Shown here: in pieces, positions 34,763-48,709 of the stretch
How the letters are laid out: every line of letters starts with the position of its first letter
How positions within the stretch are numbered: the first letter of the stretch is position 1
NCBI GenBank assembly: GCA_945910005.1
Contig: OX246737.1
Location: forward strand, 79,942,245 to 80,006,244
DNA from: Isoperla grammatica
Lineage: Eukaryota > Arthropoda > Insecta > Plecoptera > Perlodidae
Length of the DNA: 64,000 nt
Direction: 5' to 3'
The notes under the pieces: model-generated
Seen by the model: only the letters and a program-made list of their open reading frames with translations
What the model was told of the DNA's origin: nothing
The model's database searches: none
Translations under genes and position numbers: made by a program

Positions 34763-36043
34763 TAGATAAGCGTAGCGAAGCGGAGTGAATCTTTCCATAC
34801 AACTCGATCGCGCTTTGTCTGTGTGTCTGTATGTATGTATGTTTGTATGTATGTATGTATGTATGTATGTATGTATGTATGTATGTATGTATGTATGTAT
34901 GTATGTATGTATGTATGTATGTATGTATGTATGTATGTATGTATGTATGTATGTATGTATGTATGTATGTATGTATGTATGTATGTATGTATGTATGTAT
35001 GTATGTATGTATGTATGTATGTATGTATGTATGTATGTATGTATGTATGACTGTATGTATGTATGTATGTATGTATGTATGTGCGCTAAATTTTGTTCGT
35101 CGCGCACAGGTCAAACGGCTTGACGTATTTGGCTGACATTTTCGGTCAACATTCGTGACCAGTAAACTCGATGCTGTTAACATAACCAACAAAATTCGTC
35201 AAGATGCCAACCTACAAAAAATTAAATTCTGAAAAACTTTATTTGTTTATTTATTTAATTAAATCAAAACTTACACACGGATTTAAATGATGTTTCACTC
35301 GTAGGTTAACATCAACGGTTTTAACACTCCACAATAGTTTCAAAAATGTAGGTTTATCCGCCATGTTATAAAAAAATATTGGTTATTTACGGTAATAATT
35401 TCTTTCTTTTTACAGTGTTCCACCCATATGATTCGCACTTGCGGACCATTGAAGTAAGATGCAAATAGTATGCAGCCGAAATGGCTTAAACAGTCAGACC
35501 TTTCTCACTGTGTATTTTGAATTTTGATAGTTGGCATAGTATGGCTACAATTACGTGTTATGTTTTATGACATTCACGGGAAAAATGAAAATGTTAACAA
35601 GGAACAAGGTCGACAAATTAAAAAGCTTTTATTATGATTTAAAAGCGGGTTATTGTATGATTAATTAATACTACATTTAAGATATAGTCTGTATCTACAT
35701 TATGGAACTTTCCATACACTGATAGATTAATAGTTTATGAATTAGAGCCTATTGAGTAGACCACGGTCGAATGAAGTTATGCGGAAATCCATTCAAATGA
35801 ACTTGAAGGTTTTAATTCTTGACGGATTTTAATAATATTTCGAGCAGTTATTAGCAACATATCTACAAATAATTTACACAAATTCTAAGGTTGTAACTTG
35901 AACCACCATCTTTTTGAAAAATCATGTGTAGGCCTACATTATAAAGGTATTTTTGTTGTTGTAGGAGTAATATGGTATGCAAATGAAATGTTTGATTAAC
36001 TTTAAAAAAATCGCTCATCTGGCAACGCGAAGCGTTTTCCTAG
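34763..36043. repeat. Microsatellite-bearing dispersed repeat, copy 2 with (TATG)n
   Basis: This copy directly follows copy 1 and begins with the same GCGTAGCGAAGCGG block. Its microsatellite at 34822-35081 is almost pure (GTAT), about 60 units. The body after 35082 matches copy 1 and then extends by about 400 bases to 36043, ending in a CTCATCTGGCAACG motif. Long open frames of repeated HTYI or MYVC residues here are microsatellite artefacts. Confidence 0.88.
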
Positions 36044-37328
36044 TTAGATGAGCGTAGTGATGCGGAGTGAATCTCTCCATACAACTCGATCGGCGCTTTG
36101 TCTGTGTGTATGTGTGTGTGTATGTATGTATTTGCAGTAGATTTTGTTCGTCGCGCACAGGTCAAACGCGGCTTGACGTATTTTGCTGAAATTTTCGGTT
36201 AACATTTGTGACCATTAAACTCGATGCTGTTAACATAACCAGCAAAATTCGTCAAGATGCCAATCTAAAAAAAAATTAATTTCTGAAAAACAAAATTGTT
36301 TTTATTTAATTAAATTAAAACTTACACACGGATTTCAATAATGTTTCACATGTAGGTTCACATCAACGGTCCCAACACTTGACAATAGTTATAAAATTCT
36401 AAGTTCATCCTCCATGTTATAAAAAAATATTGGTTATTTACGACAGTACTTTCTTCATTTTTACAGTGTTCCACCGATATGATTCAAATTTTCGGACTAT
36501 TGCAGTAAGATGCACATAGTATACACCAAACATAGCGTACGTAACAAAACCTATGCAATATAATTTGGAATTTCGATAGCTGTCATAGAATGGCTACAAT
36601 GACGTAAGAAGCCTACTTTCAAAAAATTAACAACTGAAACACATGTTTTGTTATGTATTTAATTAAACTAAAACTTACACACCGATATAAATATTTTTTT
36701 TATATGTAAGTCCACATCAATAGTACCAACACTCGACAACAGCTTCAAAATTGTAGCTTTAACCGCCATATTGTAAAAAAATATTGTTTATTTAGACTAC
36801 AGCTATGATTGTCTTCAGTTTTACAGTGTTCCACCGATATGATTCGCATTTGCGGACCATTGAAGTTAGATGCACATACTATACTGCCGAAATGGCTTAC
36901 GCAGTCAGACCTTTCTCACTTTGTATTTGGAATTTTGATAGCTGTCATAGAATGGCCACAATGACGTGTTATATTTAATGACGTTCACGGCAAACATGCA
37001 AAAGTTAACAACAAACTTGGTCGACAAATTAAAAATCTTTTATTATGATTTAAAAGCGGGTTATTAAGTGATTCAACAATATTACATTTTAGATACAGTG
37101 TGTATCTACATTATGGAACTTTCCAATCACTGGTAGGGTTAAAAGATCACGGCGGAATGAAATTATGCGAATATCCATTGAAAAATCAACTTAAAGGTTT
37201 TAATTTATTTAAAGAAAAAATCCAAAGGGATTTAAATAATATTTAGTGCATTTATTAACAACATATCGAGAAATAATATACTCAAGTTATAAGGTTGTAA
37301 CTTGATCCGCCATCTTGTAAACAAATAA
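36044..37328. repeat. Microsatellite-bearing dispersed repeat, copy 3
   Basis: This copy has a short TG/TATG tract (36101-36130) and two consecutive versions of the body (about 36240-36610 and 36610-37050). A 3' extension is shared with copy 2, including CTACATTATGGAACTTTCCA. Confidence 0.85.
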
Positions 37329-37608
<280 letters not shown>

Positions 37609-37691
37609 TATTATTATTATAAATGGACCGATAGGGGAGAGAAAACGTTGTTCCAAAAGGATATATTTTTCTCAAAACTGAAACAAAAGAA

Positions 37692-40600
37692 CTAAATGCT
37701 GACGGAAAACAATTTTGAGGACGTTAATAATGTATGGCAGAGAAAACAAAAAATAACTAGGAAGAGCCTAATGGGCTTCTTCCTTCCGTCGAAAATACTT
37801 ACAAAATTATTAATATAGGGTTTGGGTGAGCAAACCCTACCGGTCAGTAACTGAAAATATATATGAGCTTCACTGGGATAGTGCTTGGCTAAAGAGGAGC
37901 TCTCCATCAAGGATGGAACAGAGTGCCTCTCTCTCGCACCACTTTGTCCTAAAGCTGTCAATCGTCCCGCGCGCGAGATGCCAAGCATACTCCTGTAGGA
38001 GGCGGGACTTAACAGACGGGCCGTTAGGACAACCTCGTAGGGAGCAGGCACCCTACCATCCTTAAAAAAGCATACTAGGAGCCTGTAGACTGTGCTCTTG
38101 GCCAACACGAGAACATAGTTGGCCAGATCTATCTGTGTGGCATTGGAGACCTTGTCGGGCCAGAACCCGACGTAGAGATCTCTCAGAGACAGTCTTGGGC
38201 GTCCCAGTATGCCCCTGATCAAGGAGTCAGCCAACCGCCACATGGCTGTGGCCTGCCGACATGAGACTAGCATATGCCAGGCTGTTGTCTCGACCTGGCA
38301 CCATGGGCACAGGCGGGAGGCGGTCAGTCCTGCGTGATACAAGAATATGGGATCGGCTAGACGGTTCTTGTTGAAACGCCAAACCACCTCAGAATCTAAG
38401 CCTAACGAAGGTGGCCGAGCTAAGCCTTTCCAGTTGACCCGATCATTTGACCATTGGCCTTCTGCCGAACCGTCTATACCGAGCCCCTTGACCATGATGT
38501 CGAGCAGGATCGACCGTCTGTTGGTGTCGGGAAGAAGGGGCACCCACTTGCCGGAAAGCGGGCGGCGGTAGAAAAGCGCCAGTGGCCAGGGTTCAGGACC
38601 CGGAATCTGCAATACCCCACGAAACCGGAGGCTGCAAAAGGCCCGGATCCTGTTTCCGTTGATTGTCAAAGCCCCCCGAGTGCGACCGAGTAGCCCATCA
38701 AAACCCTCCAGTTGGTCGACCCCCAGCCACTCGTCCCCAACAAGGAGGTCTCCCAACGTTGTGCATCCCAGTGAAGACCAGGTCGGAATAAACGGAGAGG
38801 TGGCTGTGGGGATAAGTGACGTCAGCGTTAGCGGTACGTCGCGCAGACCCCAGATGGTGGAGGGAAAATTTCTAGGCTTTATTTGCAGGGAGAACCAAGC
38901 CACCAGAACCATCCGGAGAAAATCGGACGTGCTTCTGGCTGCTCGTCCACCGATTTGCGGATGAAACAATACCTGCCACCCAAGACCAAGACGTCGGAAC
39001 TTTCCGAGGAAGTGTCGGGTCATGGCGTGACAGGGATGGTCGTCTAAGTTCGATAAGTATCGGTGGGCATAGAGCACCCGAAACATCGCTACCTTGGACG
39101 CAAGGTGAACCAGACCGAGCCCCCCCCCAGATGAAGAGGAGCGCAAAGTTCTCGTAGGCGAGTCCAATGTCTCCTGCCCGCCCAAACGAAGTTGGCCAGT
39201 TCTCCCTGCAACCGATTTATAAGAGCGAGAGGGGGAGGAATTATTTGGAAGGTGTACCAAAGCCTGGGGGGCAGGAACTGATTTGCCACCAGGACGCGGC
39301 CACGAAGCGACATTGCCGACGACCTGAAACGCCACCTGTGAACTGCTGCCATGAACTTAGTGAGCAATTCCTCCAAGCTCCTGGCCACCACGCCGGGCGT
39401 GTTTCCTAACACGACTCCCAAAACTTTGGCGCCCTCGTTGGACCACGCAAACCCGAGCGGGGCGTCAAGCCGGCCGATCCAACTGCCCACCCACAGTCCC
39501 GTGGACTTCTCGGCATTTAGCTTCGCTCCCGACTGTGCAGAGTAGACATCGTACACTTCTCGGAGGCGATCGAAATCTAGGTTGTTGGCAATGAATGCCG
39601 AGAAGTCGTCGGCATAGCCGGATACCACGAGCCTGCGTTCGGGCAGACCCGGCAGAGAGAAACCCTCGAGTTTTGTTCTGCACAGACGGAGAAACGGCTC
39701 AGCCGTCAGGGAGAAGAGTAACCCTGACAGCGGGCAACCCTGTCGGATGCCACGGCCAAAAGCAAAGGGTGCCGTGAGGCAGCACCCCACTTGTACATGA
39801 CACGTGGCCCCGGCGTACAGCGTTCGCAGGGCACTCACGAAAGACTTTCCGAACCCGTAAGTGCGAAGAAGGTGGAAGAGATAGTCGTGGTTGACCCTGT
39901 CGAGTGCACCCTGCTGATCGAGGGACAGCACTGCCAGGGGCACTCCTTCACTGTTAGCATACTCCAGGACGTCTCGGTGCAGGTGGACACTATCAAAGAT
40001 AGTTCTCCCGGGAATGCAATATCCCTGGTCAGGATGGACCAGGCAGCTGACTACCTCGCTAAGATGCGTCGCTAGAGCGCGGGCTAGGATTTTATAATCC
40101 ACGGTGAGAAGGGAGATGGGACGCCAGTTCTTGATTTCCATCCTGTCTCCCGATTTAGGCAAAAGGGTCAGAATGGATTTTTGAGCGGACTTGGGGAGAA
40201 ACCCATCCACTAGAGAGCACTCCAGCACGGACTTGAAGGGGTCAGACATCTCATTCCAGAAGAACGAGTAGAACTCGGGAGTGAGACCGTCTATGCCTGG
40301 GGCCTTACCCTTGTTCAGGGAGCCCAGCGCCTCTGAGAGTTCTTGGTGAGTGAAGGGCCGATCCAGACTTTCGCGTTGGAAGCGAGAGAGAGTTGGCAGC
40401 AACTCGTACAAAGGCGAGTCCCCATCGATGGCCACGGGCATGGCACTATAGACCTCCTGGAAGTGTTGCTTTGCTGCCGTGCAGAGAGATGAGCCGTCGG
40501 AGACGATATGTCCCTCGAACCGCAGCTGTTTAAGAGGCTGGAAAGTTGGTGCCATGTCGCGTGCCAAATTCGGAGCTGCAGGACTGTCTATGGCAAGCAG

Positions 40601-41701
40601 TTGTTCGTAACGCGAGTGTGCCAACAGTCTCTCGCTTCGTCGTGTGTAGGCCTCGCGAACTTGCTCGTTAGCACGGGCTAAATCGACCGTGGTGTGTCCC
40701 CCAAGCAAGGGGCCAGACACGATTTGGTCGACTCGCCGCTCCAGACGAATGAACGTTTCGTCGTTGAGCTGTCGGCGTAGTCGAACGAACCTGATTGTCG
40801 TGGTACTAATCTCTTGTTTGAGGGCATCCCACCAGTGGTGGAGGGAAGCGTACATGTGGCGTCGTGCCTCGAAGGAGGTTAAGAGCTCTCGAACGCAATC
40901 CCCGAAGCAAGGGTCGTCGAGGAGTGAGTTGTCAAAACGCCAATAGGGAGAGGCAAACTTTGGTGTGCGCAAATACAAGATTGTGAGCAAGGCCAGGTGA
41001 TCGGAAAACGAGGGCAGAACCCGCACTCCGGTCACCGTGGTCGTCACGTCGGGAGTAGCATAAAAACGATCAATGCGTGATGCTCTGTGAAAAGGGGCGT
41101 TGCCGACGAAGGTGAAGCCTGGGTCGACGGGATAAAACTCCCGCCACAAATCAGAGAGATCTGCTGCAGTGACCGTGTTGCGGAGCTGGTTAACGAGCCG
41201 TGGATACCGTTCGTTGCCACTAGATCTGTCGATGTTGGAATTCAACGTGCAGTTGAAATCCCCCCCGACAACGACCTGGGCGTCGGCTCCAGCAGCACCA
41301 CGCACGTCTCGAATGTGTCGCTCGAGTAGCCCTAACACATCGAGGGCCACGTGTTGGTCGTGAGGTAAGTACACGCAGATTACGTGTAGAGACCGTTTTG
41401 TGGCGGGAATCTCCAAGAGTAGTTCTTGAAGATAACCGGGACAGAGAATATTGTGTGCACGGAACACAATGGGGGACGACTTACGAAGTCCGATCATGGT
41501 GCCAGTACACACTTGAACTGGGGAGTTGAAATAAAATGTGTATTTAGAAATGAGAAGGGGCAGATGTGCGGAAGACGTGTTTGTCTCGTGTAAGAGGATG
41601 ACGTCGGGAAAGTGGCGATCGAGGAAAGTAGACAGCTGACTCCACTTCGAGTCGCTGCGGACGCTCTTAGTATTTAGGGTTATTATTGATGCCTCTCCCA
41701 T
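37692..41701 (-). pseudogene. LINE A ORF2: endonuclease and reverse transcriptase
   Basis: ATG at 41699-41701, 11 bases after the ORF1 stop. The N-terminal 240 residues form an APE-like endonuclease (VILLHETN, VVGGDFNCTL, ASRIDRFYAT, LPSFSDHLALL). Reverse transcriptase follows: KGKAPGIDGLTPEFYSFFW, NWRPISLL, AVLSLDQQGALDRVNH, GIRQGCPLSGLLFSL and the catalytic box VVSGYADDFSAF, both aspartates intact. The C-terminal region has a CPWCQVETTAWHMLVSC zinc motif near 38300. The frame slips at a run of nine C at 39120-39128 (GGG codons in minus sense); otherwise it is open for about 1330 codons. Confidence 0.88.
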
Positions 41702-41712
41702 GGTGTTGTGAA

Positions 41713-42625
41713 TCACTCCAGACCATTTGACTCAAGGCTCTCTACAGAAGTCGACCTGGAGAGAGATTGACTGTCGTCACCGGTCGCCTCGTAGTAGGCA
41801 TGTGCCTTGAGTAGTGTGCTTGTGAGACGCCCAACTCTCGATTTTATAGCTCGCACATCTCGGACTGCCGGCCTTATTAGCTCAAGCATCTCGACAAGTC
41901 CTCGAATGTCGCGCGTGGATCGATGGGCAATCTTTAATGGTTGATCGGTCCCCTTGACGTCTGCAAAGAACTGCAGGAAAGCGCTGGTGGAAAGCGTGTT
42001 GGTAGGCTTCTTACTGTTAAGAAGCTCTACGGCTGCCAGGGGCATGGTCACCTCACCGGGTGGTGCCCTATCATCCTGCCTGGGTCGCTTGTTAGCAGGG
42101 GACTTGCTACGGGACTTCGTAGATTTCCCCACAAGAGTGAAAATGGCATCACCCTCGTTGACTTGAAGAAGGCTTGGCTCGCTGCAGTCCATTGAGGCTG
42201 GACCAGCCGCTTCGTGGATTTCCACTGGCGTCACGGCTAAAGATTTCTCACTCGACGTCGAGGCGGTGGCCTCGGCGCTCTCTACCGTCGCGGGAGTTTT
42301 CCTCTTCTCACTGGTAGACGCAGTTGTGGAAGCCACATCGGCAGATACTGGTTTAACGATGGAGACAGTGCAAGCACGGGCAATGTGACCGGTCTGCTTG
42401 CACTTGAAACACTTGATGTCGTCAAAGCTGAGAAAAAAACGATTCCGCTCTCCGTCGAAATCGACCAAGATGGAATCTGGTAGATTTATGTTCTCAGCTT
42501 TGACGACAAATATCTGCCGACGGAAGCTGAAAACGTGGCCAACGTCGGCTTGTTTTAGACCCACGTTGATGTAGGCCATCGGGGACACGAGCCGAACAAG
42601 TTTTGCCAACTCGGCCTCGACGGCT
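41713..42625 (-). pseudogene. LINE A ORF1, N-terminus missing
   Basis: The open frame enters from the CA repeats without an ATG. It encodes a nucleic-acid-binding ORF1 protein with IKCFKCKQTGHIARAC (a CCHC zinc knuckle) at about residue 62, then a low-complexity region rich in Ala, Ser and Thr, and a C-terminal part with RHSTRDIRGLVEML-like helices. Stop TGA at 41713-41715. In the related LINE B the equivalent zinc knuckle is about 190 residues from the start, so some 130 residues are missing here. Confidence 0.75.
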
Positions 42626-42629
42626 TGTG

Positions 42630-42643
<14 letters not shown>
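42626..42643. repeat. (TG)9 remnant between two LINEs
   Basis: Nine TG units separate the 5' end of LINE A from the poly(A) end of LINE B (poly(T) on this strand, 42644-42672). This is the same dinucleotide as the long tracts on the far sides of both LINEs. Confidence 0.97.
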
Positions 42644-42660
<17 letters not shown>

Positions 42661-43206
42661 TGTTTTTTTTTTAGAACAGTAGTTTATTGATAATACAAAC
42701 TAATGAGGGTTTACATAAAATCAATACATTTTCCAAATGAGGGAATATTTAACAAAACAATACATTGTATACATCTTCTTTAAATGCAGATCAAATTAGA
42801 ATAAAATTATCACTTGTAATGTTCTGGTAACAAAATCATTTTAAAAGTAGTATTTGTATTTTTCAATACATGAACACTAAACAAACCAATGATATCTTCT
42901 TCAAAATAAATACAACTGAATAATGTTTGCTTGCTAGTTCCGTTGACACATAAATTATAGAGACATGTTAATTGTAGAATATAATTATAATTTCGAATGC
43001 CATTAATTGTTCATTTTTGATGCGTTCCGTTTAGTCTTCCGTTCTTACACTTTCAAATAAACTTTTTTCTTGAATTTGTTCTTGATTCTTCCGTTCCTGC
43101 TGTTTTGAAATTCACCTTACTTGACTATCTTGATTTGTATTTCAATTCTGGGGTCGGTCTGATACCGATAGTGGTACATGTTGGTAGAGATTCTGGTGGA
43201 GCTATA

Positions 43207-43506
43207 GGGCACTAGCAACACCAAAATACAACAATGAAACAAATGACTTGAATCGATGGACAAACAACAAGCTGTCAAAAAATAATTTCTTCTGATTTTG
43301 GAAAACAAAACAAAAAACAAACAAATACACATACAAAACTTTCTCTTAGTCGTTGTCTATCATGAAAAGTTTTAAATGGCAAGCAGTTACTATTGCTACA
43401 CATGTTTTTATTTCTATGGTTGCAATTTTATTATTTTGACAGCTGATTGCTTGTCCATCAGTTCAATTCATTTGTTCCATTGTTGTCTTTGGTGTTGCTA
43501 GTGCCC
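43207..43506. mobile_element. TA-flanked MITE in LINE B
   Basis: A 300-bp element with about 80-bp imperfect inverted repeats starting GGGCACTAGCAACACCAA. It is flanked by TA on both sides (43205-43206, 43507-43508), as in Tc1/mariner-type MITEs. On the minus strand the TA duplication and the first G form the TAG that ends the LINE B ORF2 frame, so the present C-terminus was set by this insertion. Confidence 0.85.
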
Positions 43507-46500
43507 TATTGTAGAAGCGGACTTAGTGATAACGTATCTGTGTTAACGGTGCATAGAACTTCATTTATGCACCAGAAATTATTGAAGGATTGAAATGTAT
43601 TTCTTCCGATATTAAAAGCGAATTCAGATATTATTCGCTTGTTTAATTGCGTTTTATAGGATTCAAGAAATTTTGGTTGGAAACTTGAATCCTTTAAGTA
43701 GTTATATTGAAGGCGGTATATTGTTGCTATTGCCGACGTTATAAGGAAATTGGCCAAAGATTCAGGTTGATGCTTTCCTGTTGTTTCGTATAGGCATACT
43801 AGAGTTACGTAGGGGATCCAAGCTTTGTTGAGTATTCTCTTGATGGCATGTGTGACAAATTCCCAAACTGGGATGACTGAGCGGCATTCATATATTGAAT
43901 GAAATGCGGTTCCGATTTCATCACAGAAGGGGCATGTTGGGGAGTCACTCTCTTTCCATTTAAACATACGCTCTGGTGTAAGGAGTCTGTCGTGAAGTAA
44001 TCTCCATACGATGTCTGCGTCTTTTCCACATATAACTGAGTTGTGTAAAGAAGTCCAATTAATTTTTTTATTTACCCAAGCGCTTCGTCCTGTTATTTTG
44101 GGAGCAATCATGATAGTGAACAAACATTCTATGTACAGTTTCCTCTTGTCCCGTGGGGGAAATGTTACTTGTGTATTTGTAATGCGACTCTTGTAGGCAA
44201 ATCTTTTTGCGATGGGTATGTTCATCTTGGATAGGTTTGGAAAGATGACGGTGAATATCTCTTTTATTTGTTGTAGATTGGTACTTAAACGTCTGTGCAA
44301 GGAAGTTGTTATTTGTGGGAAGGCCAAGTCTTCAAATCTTTTCCAAACACCATTGCAGCTTACAAAATCACCAAGAAATGTAACACCTGCCTGTACCCAT
44401 TCTTTCATTACAATGTCAGGCATAAAAACATTGTGCCATGGAGATAGGTTTTGCAAACCATAATAGGATGGTGGCTTCGTTTCAAGTAACATTTTCATGT
44501 CATTCCACGCTTGAAGTAGGGACTGATAGAATGGAGGAACATTGTTTAGATTATTTTCAAGGAAGTTGGATAAAAGTATACTCATGTTGGGATATCTTAT
44601 ATCATACAAATTTAGGATACAGGATGTAAGGGACCATTTTGGAGATGACTTGTCGCCATTTATTATGTAATCGTTAAGATAATTTAAACGAGTTTTCATG
44701 ATATATGCCGTAATATTGATTACTCCTATGCCTCCGAGTTGATGGGGGGCATACACATAGTTTGGATGGAGCCAGTGGCATCCACCCCATATAAATCTGA
44801 CGAATAAAGCTTGCATATTTTTAACTATTGCTGCGTTAGGTTGCAAGACAGTCAGTGAGTGTACAAGTTTTGAGTGAGCAAGGTGATTTACAATTACTTT
44901 ACGTCCTTTGTATGACGTTATATGGTTCCATCTCTTGTGTTTCAGCAATGTAGTATTTACTTTTTCTCGTAGTGTATGCCAGGTTTGGTCTTAATATTGA
45001 GGAGTATTTCCCAAATAAATTCCTAGAATCTTCATGCCTTCCGATGACCACGAAAATCCCATCGGATTGTCAGTTCTACCTTTCCAACTTCCAACCCATA
45101 GACCTTTGGATTTAGTGGCGTTTAATTTAGCGCCTGAAACGCACCCAAATCTAACAAATAGACCCAAAAGTTTGAGGAAACCTTCTTCTTGAGTTATAAA
45201 AAAAGTTCCGTCGTCAGCATATGCACTTACTGATATTTCAAGACTTGTTCTGGTATCAAGGGATTTTTCTAAGGTTGGAAGTGTTGCCTGAAACCCCATT
45301 CCTCGTAGAGATGTTCTGCAAATGTGTAGGAAAGGTTCAAAGGCAATGGAGAACAATATTCCAGATAATGGGTCACCTTGTCGTAGTCCTACCACGTGTT
45401 TGATAGGTGCCGATAGCGTAGGCCCTATTCGAAGTAAACTTCTTGCGCCATTGTATAGTGTCTTTAACATATGTATGAAGGGTGAACCTAATCCAAATCG
45501 TTGAATCGTATGGAATAGGTAGTTGTGTCTTATTTTATCAAAGGCGCCCTCTTGATCAAGTGAAATGATTGCAAGAGGTGTATTGTCACTATTAGATTTG
45601 TAGATGATATCTCTCACCAAATGAAGATTGTCGTGTATTTTCCGTCCTGGGATACAAAAGGTTTGATCTTCATGCACGATCGTTTCCACAACACGACGCA
45701 AACGTGAGGCCAGAACTTTAGCGAAAATCTTGTAGTCTGTGTTAAGAAGAGATATAGGGCGCCAATTTATTAGGTTCAATCGGTCTCCTGACTTGGGTAA
45801 CAATATTAAAACTGATTTTTGCATAGATGGTGAGAGTGAGCACGTTTGAATCGAGAAATGTATTGTTCTCAGAAAAAGTTGCTTGAGATGTGGCCAAAAG
45901 CTTTTGTAGAATTCAGCTGTAAGACCATCATAACCCGGAGATTTGCCACGGTTTAAATTAGAGACAGCTTCTGTGAGTTCATCTTCTGTTATTGCAGAGT
46001 CGCACATTGTTCGTTCTATGTTTGAGATGGAGGGCAATGATTCATAAAGTTCTGCGTACGATGTGACATTTACTATATCTGTATGTGAGAAGATTGTCTT
46101 AAAATAATTCCTTGCTTCATCGATGATGTTTAAGTGGTTGGTTTCAATACGTCCGTTTATTCGCAGCCGAGAGATAGTGTTGCAATGCTACCTTTCTTTT
46201 TCAAGATTTAAAAAGGCGCTTGAGTTTGTATTACCTTCTTCATAAAACATGCACTTGGTTCTAACTTGAATTCCTTCCGCCTGCTTAAGGTACACTACTC
46301 TGATTTCATTTTGAAACTCTTTGAGGCGATCATTTTCTAAGGGTGTCAGAGTGGCTTTACACTGCAAGTTTTGTACATGTCTTTCTAAATTCCTTATGCG
46401 ATTTTCCATACGTTTCTTTGAATATGCGGCGTACGTTTGTGTGTGTGTTTTAATTTCATTTTTCAGTGAGTCCCACATACAGTGTAGTGATGGAAATGAT

Positions 46501-47309
46501 TGTTCTATTTCAATGTAGTACGTTATAAGTGACGTTATGTTCTCGATGTACTCAGGATCTTCTAGAAGGCTGTTATTGAATTTCCAGTACGGCGAGCCTC
46601 GTGGAATGCACCCAACATGCATTTTGATACTAGTAGACGAATGATCTGAGAAGGACGGTGTAATATGCGTACTAACGATTCTAGATACATCTGCTTCCAA
46701 AATGTAGAATCTGTCAAGCCTAGACATCGAGCCAGAGTGACTGGTATATGTGAATTGTTGTATTTGAGGATTGAACTCACGCCAAGCGTCTACCAAACTG
46801 AATTGTTCAACTAGATTTTTCAGCGATTCTGCCACATTTGTACGAGGCTCAGTGTGATGTAATCTGTCTTGCGGTTCCGTCGTAAGATTCCAGTCACCCC
46901 CTATCAAAATTATCGAAGAGTTGTTAACATCCGAGATAATATTATATAGGTGTGAGATTACAGACCGCGCATGTGCTGTTTCATGCGGCATATATATGTT
47001 TACAATTATAAAATTATGTCCTTCATATTTGAAACTTGCTGTATGTAGATATCCTGGAACATGAATTTTATGCTGAGTAATCGTGATCTGTAAATCTCGC
47101 TTGAAGCCTATTATTGTCCCTGAGCAGTGTTGGAAAGGAGGATTGATTTCAAATTGGAAGTTTTTAAGTGCAAGTGATTTAGGTTTGTCCTGTAAATTAG
47201 TTTCCTGAATTAGAAGGATGTCACATTTTAGGCGTGTTGCGTAGTTTGCGAGTTCACATTGTTTTAATTCATTTTTCAGCCCTTGAATGTTAAGGGACAA
47301 TATATGCAT
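43506..47309 (-). pseudogene. LINE B ORF2: endonuclease and reverse transcriptase
   Basis: ATG at 47307-47309. The APE-type endonuclease has LLIQETNLQ, LIGGDWNLTT, SRLDRFYI and PSFSDHSS. Reverse transcriptase has NRGKSPGYDGLTAEFYKSFW, NWRPISLLNTDYKIFAK, AIISLDQEGAFDKIRH, LRQGDPLSGILFSI and catalytic SAYADDGTFF. The C-terminal zinc-type motif CPFCDEIGTAFHSIYEC is at about 43920. The whole ORF is in one frame, broken only by TAG (46188-46190) and TAA (44991-44993). The end is set by the MITE at 43506. Confidence 0.9.
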
Positions 47310-47347
47310 TTTTTAATTAAAAAGCGTGCGCTTTGAGCGAAATGTTG

Positions 47348-48621
47348 TTACTTTTTAGGTGGCTTTATCTTCGTTAAAGTACTTTTCAACCTTTTAATTC
47401 TGGCTTGAACGGCTCGATTTTGATTTTTCTTTGCGTCATTTAACATGACAATCAGGCCATCTATGTTGTCGGTATACCGGTAAATCATATCGTGTACTAA
47501 GTTTTTTGGTTGTCCTTTCAGCTCAGCCATTAATTTGTTGAGTTGCTCATTTGAAACGGGGTACATAGCAGAGTTTACTCCATTAGGCACTAGTGTCGTC
47601 TGTTCTTGGTTTCCTATAGATATGCTGGAATGTGAGCTATCTGAAAAGTACGTACTAAGAACACTCTCCGCATCTGATTCGTCTACGTCGTAAGAAGTTT
47701 TTCTTCTAGCTTTAGTGTTAATTACATCGTCTGGCTGGGAGTGATTTTTCCTCTTTGCGTTTAGTAGGTCCGATCGATCTGATATACCGCTTTGTTGGGA
47801 TTCCATTTCCGTATTATTGTCATTGTCATTGGGTGTATCGTCCTTGTCGCGTGTTTCTTCTGCTTCCATTTCGTTATCTGTAGTATAGTAGTTTGATTGT
47901 TTATGTTGATATGATCGTCAGTCGGCCGACCTGCGACGACCTGTGCCACGGTGAGTCTAGGTTGTTGTGACGCGGTCACAGAAGGGGCGGAGCAGTTACG
48001 TGCTAGATGTCCGATGACGTTACACCGGTAACATTTGGTGTCCTCCCTTGCTATGTATATTGTGTACTTAGTGTCTTCATGATTAATTTGAAACGATGTT
48101 GGTACATTTGCAGGATCATTAAAGATAATATACACAATTCGTCGGAATGAAATGTTTGAAATCATCGTATCGGCTGTTGATCATTAGGGGTTTTATTGGG
48201 CTCGTTAATTTACCTATGAGATTTAATTGTTCCTTGAGCGTTTCACATGGAATATCTGGGAGCACATTTGAGAGAATAACCTTCGTGGATGAACTTATGT
48301 ACTTTCGTGACGAGATAAACAACCCTTTGATTTCTAATCCTTGGTCTTTTGTTAATTGGTGTGCCATTTCTTCGCTTTTTAAATAGACACATATTCTTTG
48401 CCCACTCAGGCGAGAAGCGGCTATAACATTACTCGCGCCTATCTGCCCGGCAATTGCAAAAAGATAGTCATCTAGGGTTAGCTCATGGTGATGATCTAGA
48501 ATGATCGCGGTTTTCTTGTTGGGGGCGTACACTGCGTGTTGTCCAGTAATAGTGTTCATTGTTTTAATTGTACTTACAATAGTGGTGTCCTGGCTAACTC
48601 CTCCATGAGATGTTTGCATTA
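47348..48621 (-). pseudogene. LINE B ORF1
   Basis: Probable ATG at 48619-48621 (MQTSHGGVSQD). The first 165 residues contain SNVIAASRLSGQRICVYLKS and TKVILSNVLPDIPCETLKEQL, which resemble an RNA-recognition fold of LINE ORF1 proteins. A frame change near 48130 leads to a zinc knuckle CYRCNVIGHLARNC. A second near 47880 leads to a charged C-terminal part ending at 47348. The knuckle is the counterpart of the one in LINE A. Confidence 0.8.
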
Positions 48622-48709
48622 ATATTAACACTGTTTTGCTTCACTATTATCACTGTTATTACGTTGATACGGAGCGAATACAAAACACGTCCACTCGCCG
48701 CGAGCGCGC

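Noticed and set aside
34704..35192. Long open frames of repeated HTYI or MYVC residues
   Set aside because: They translate a TATG microsatellite; both strands are open in several frames.
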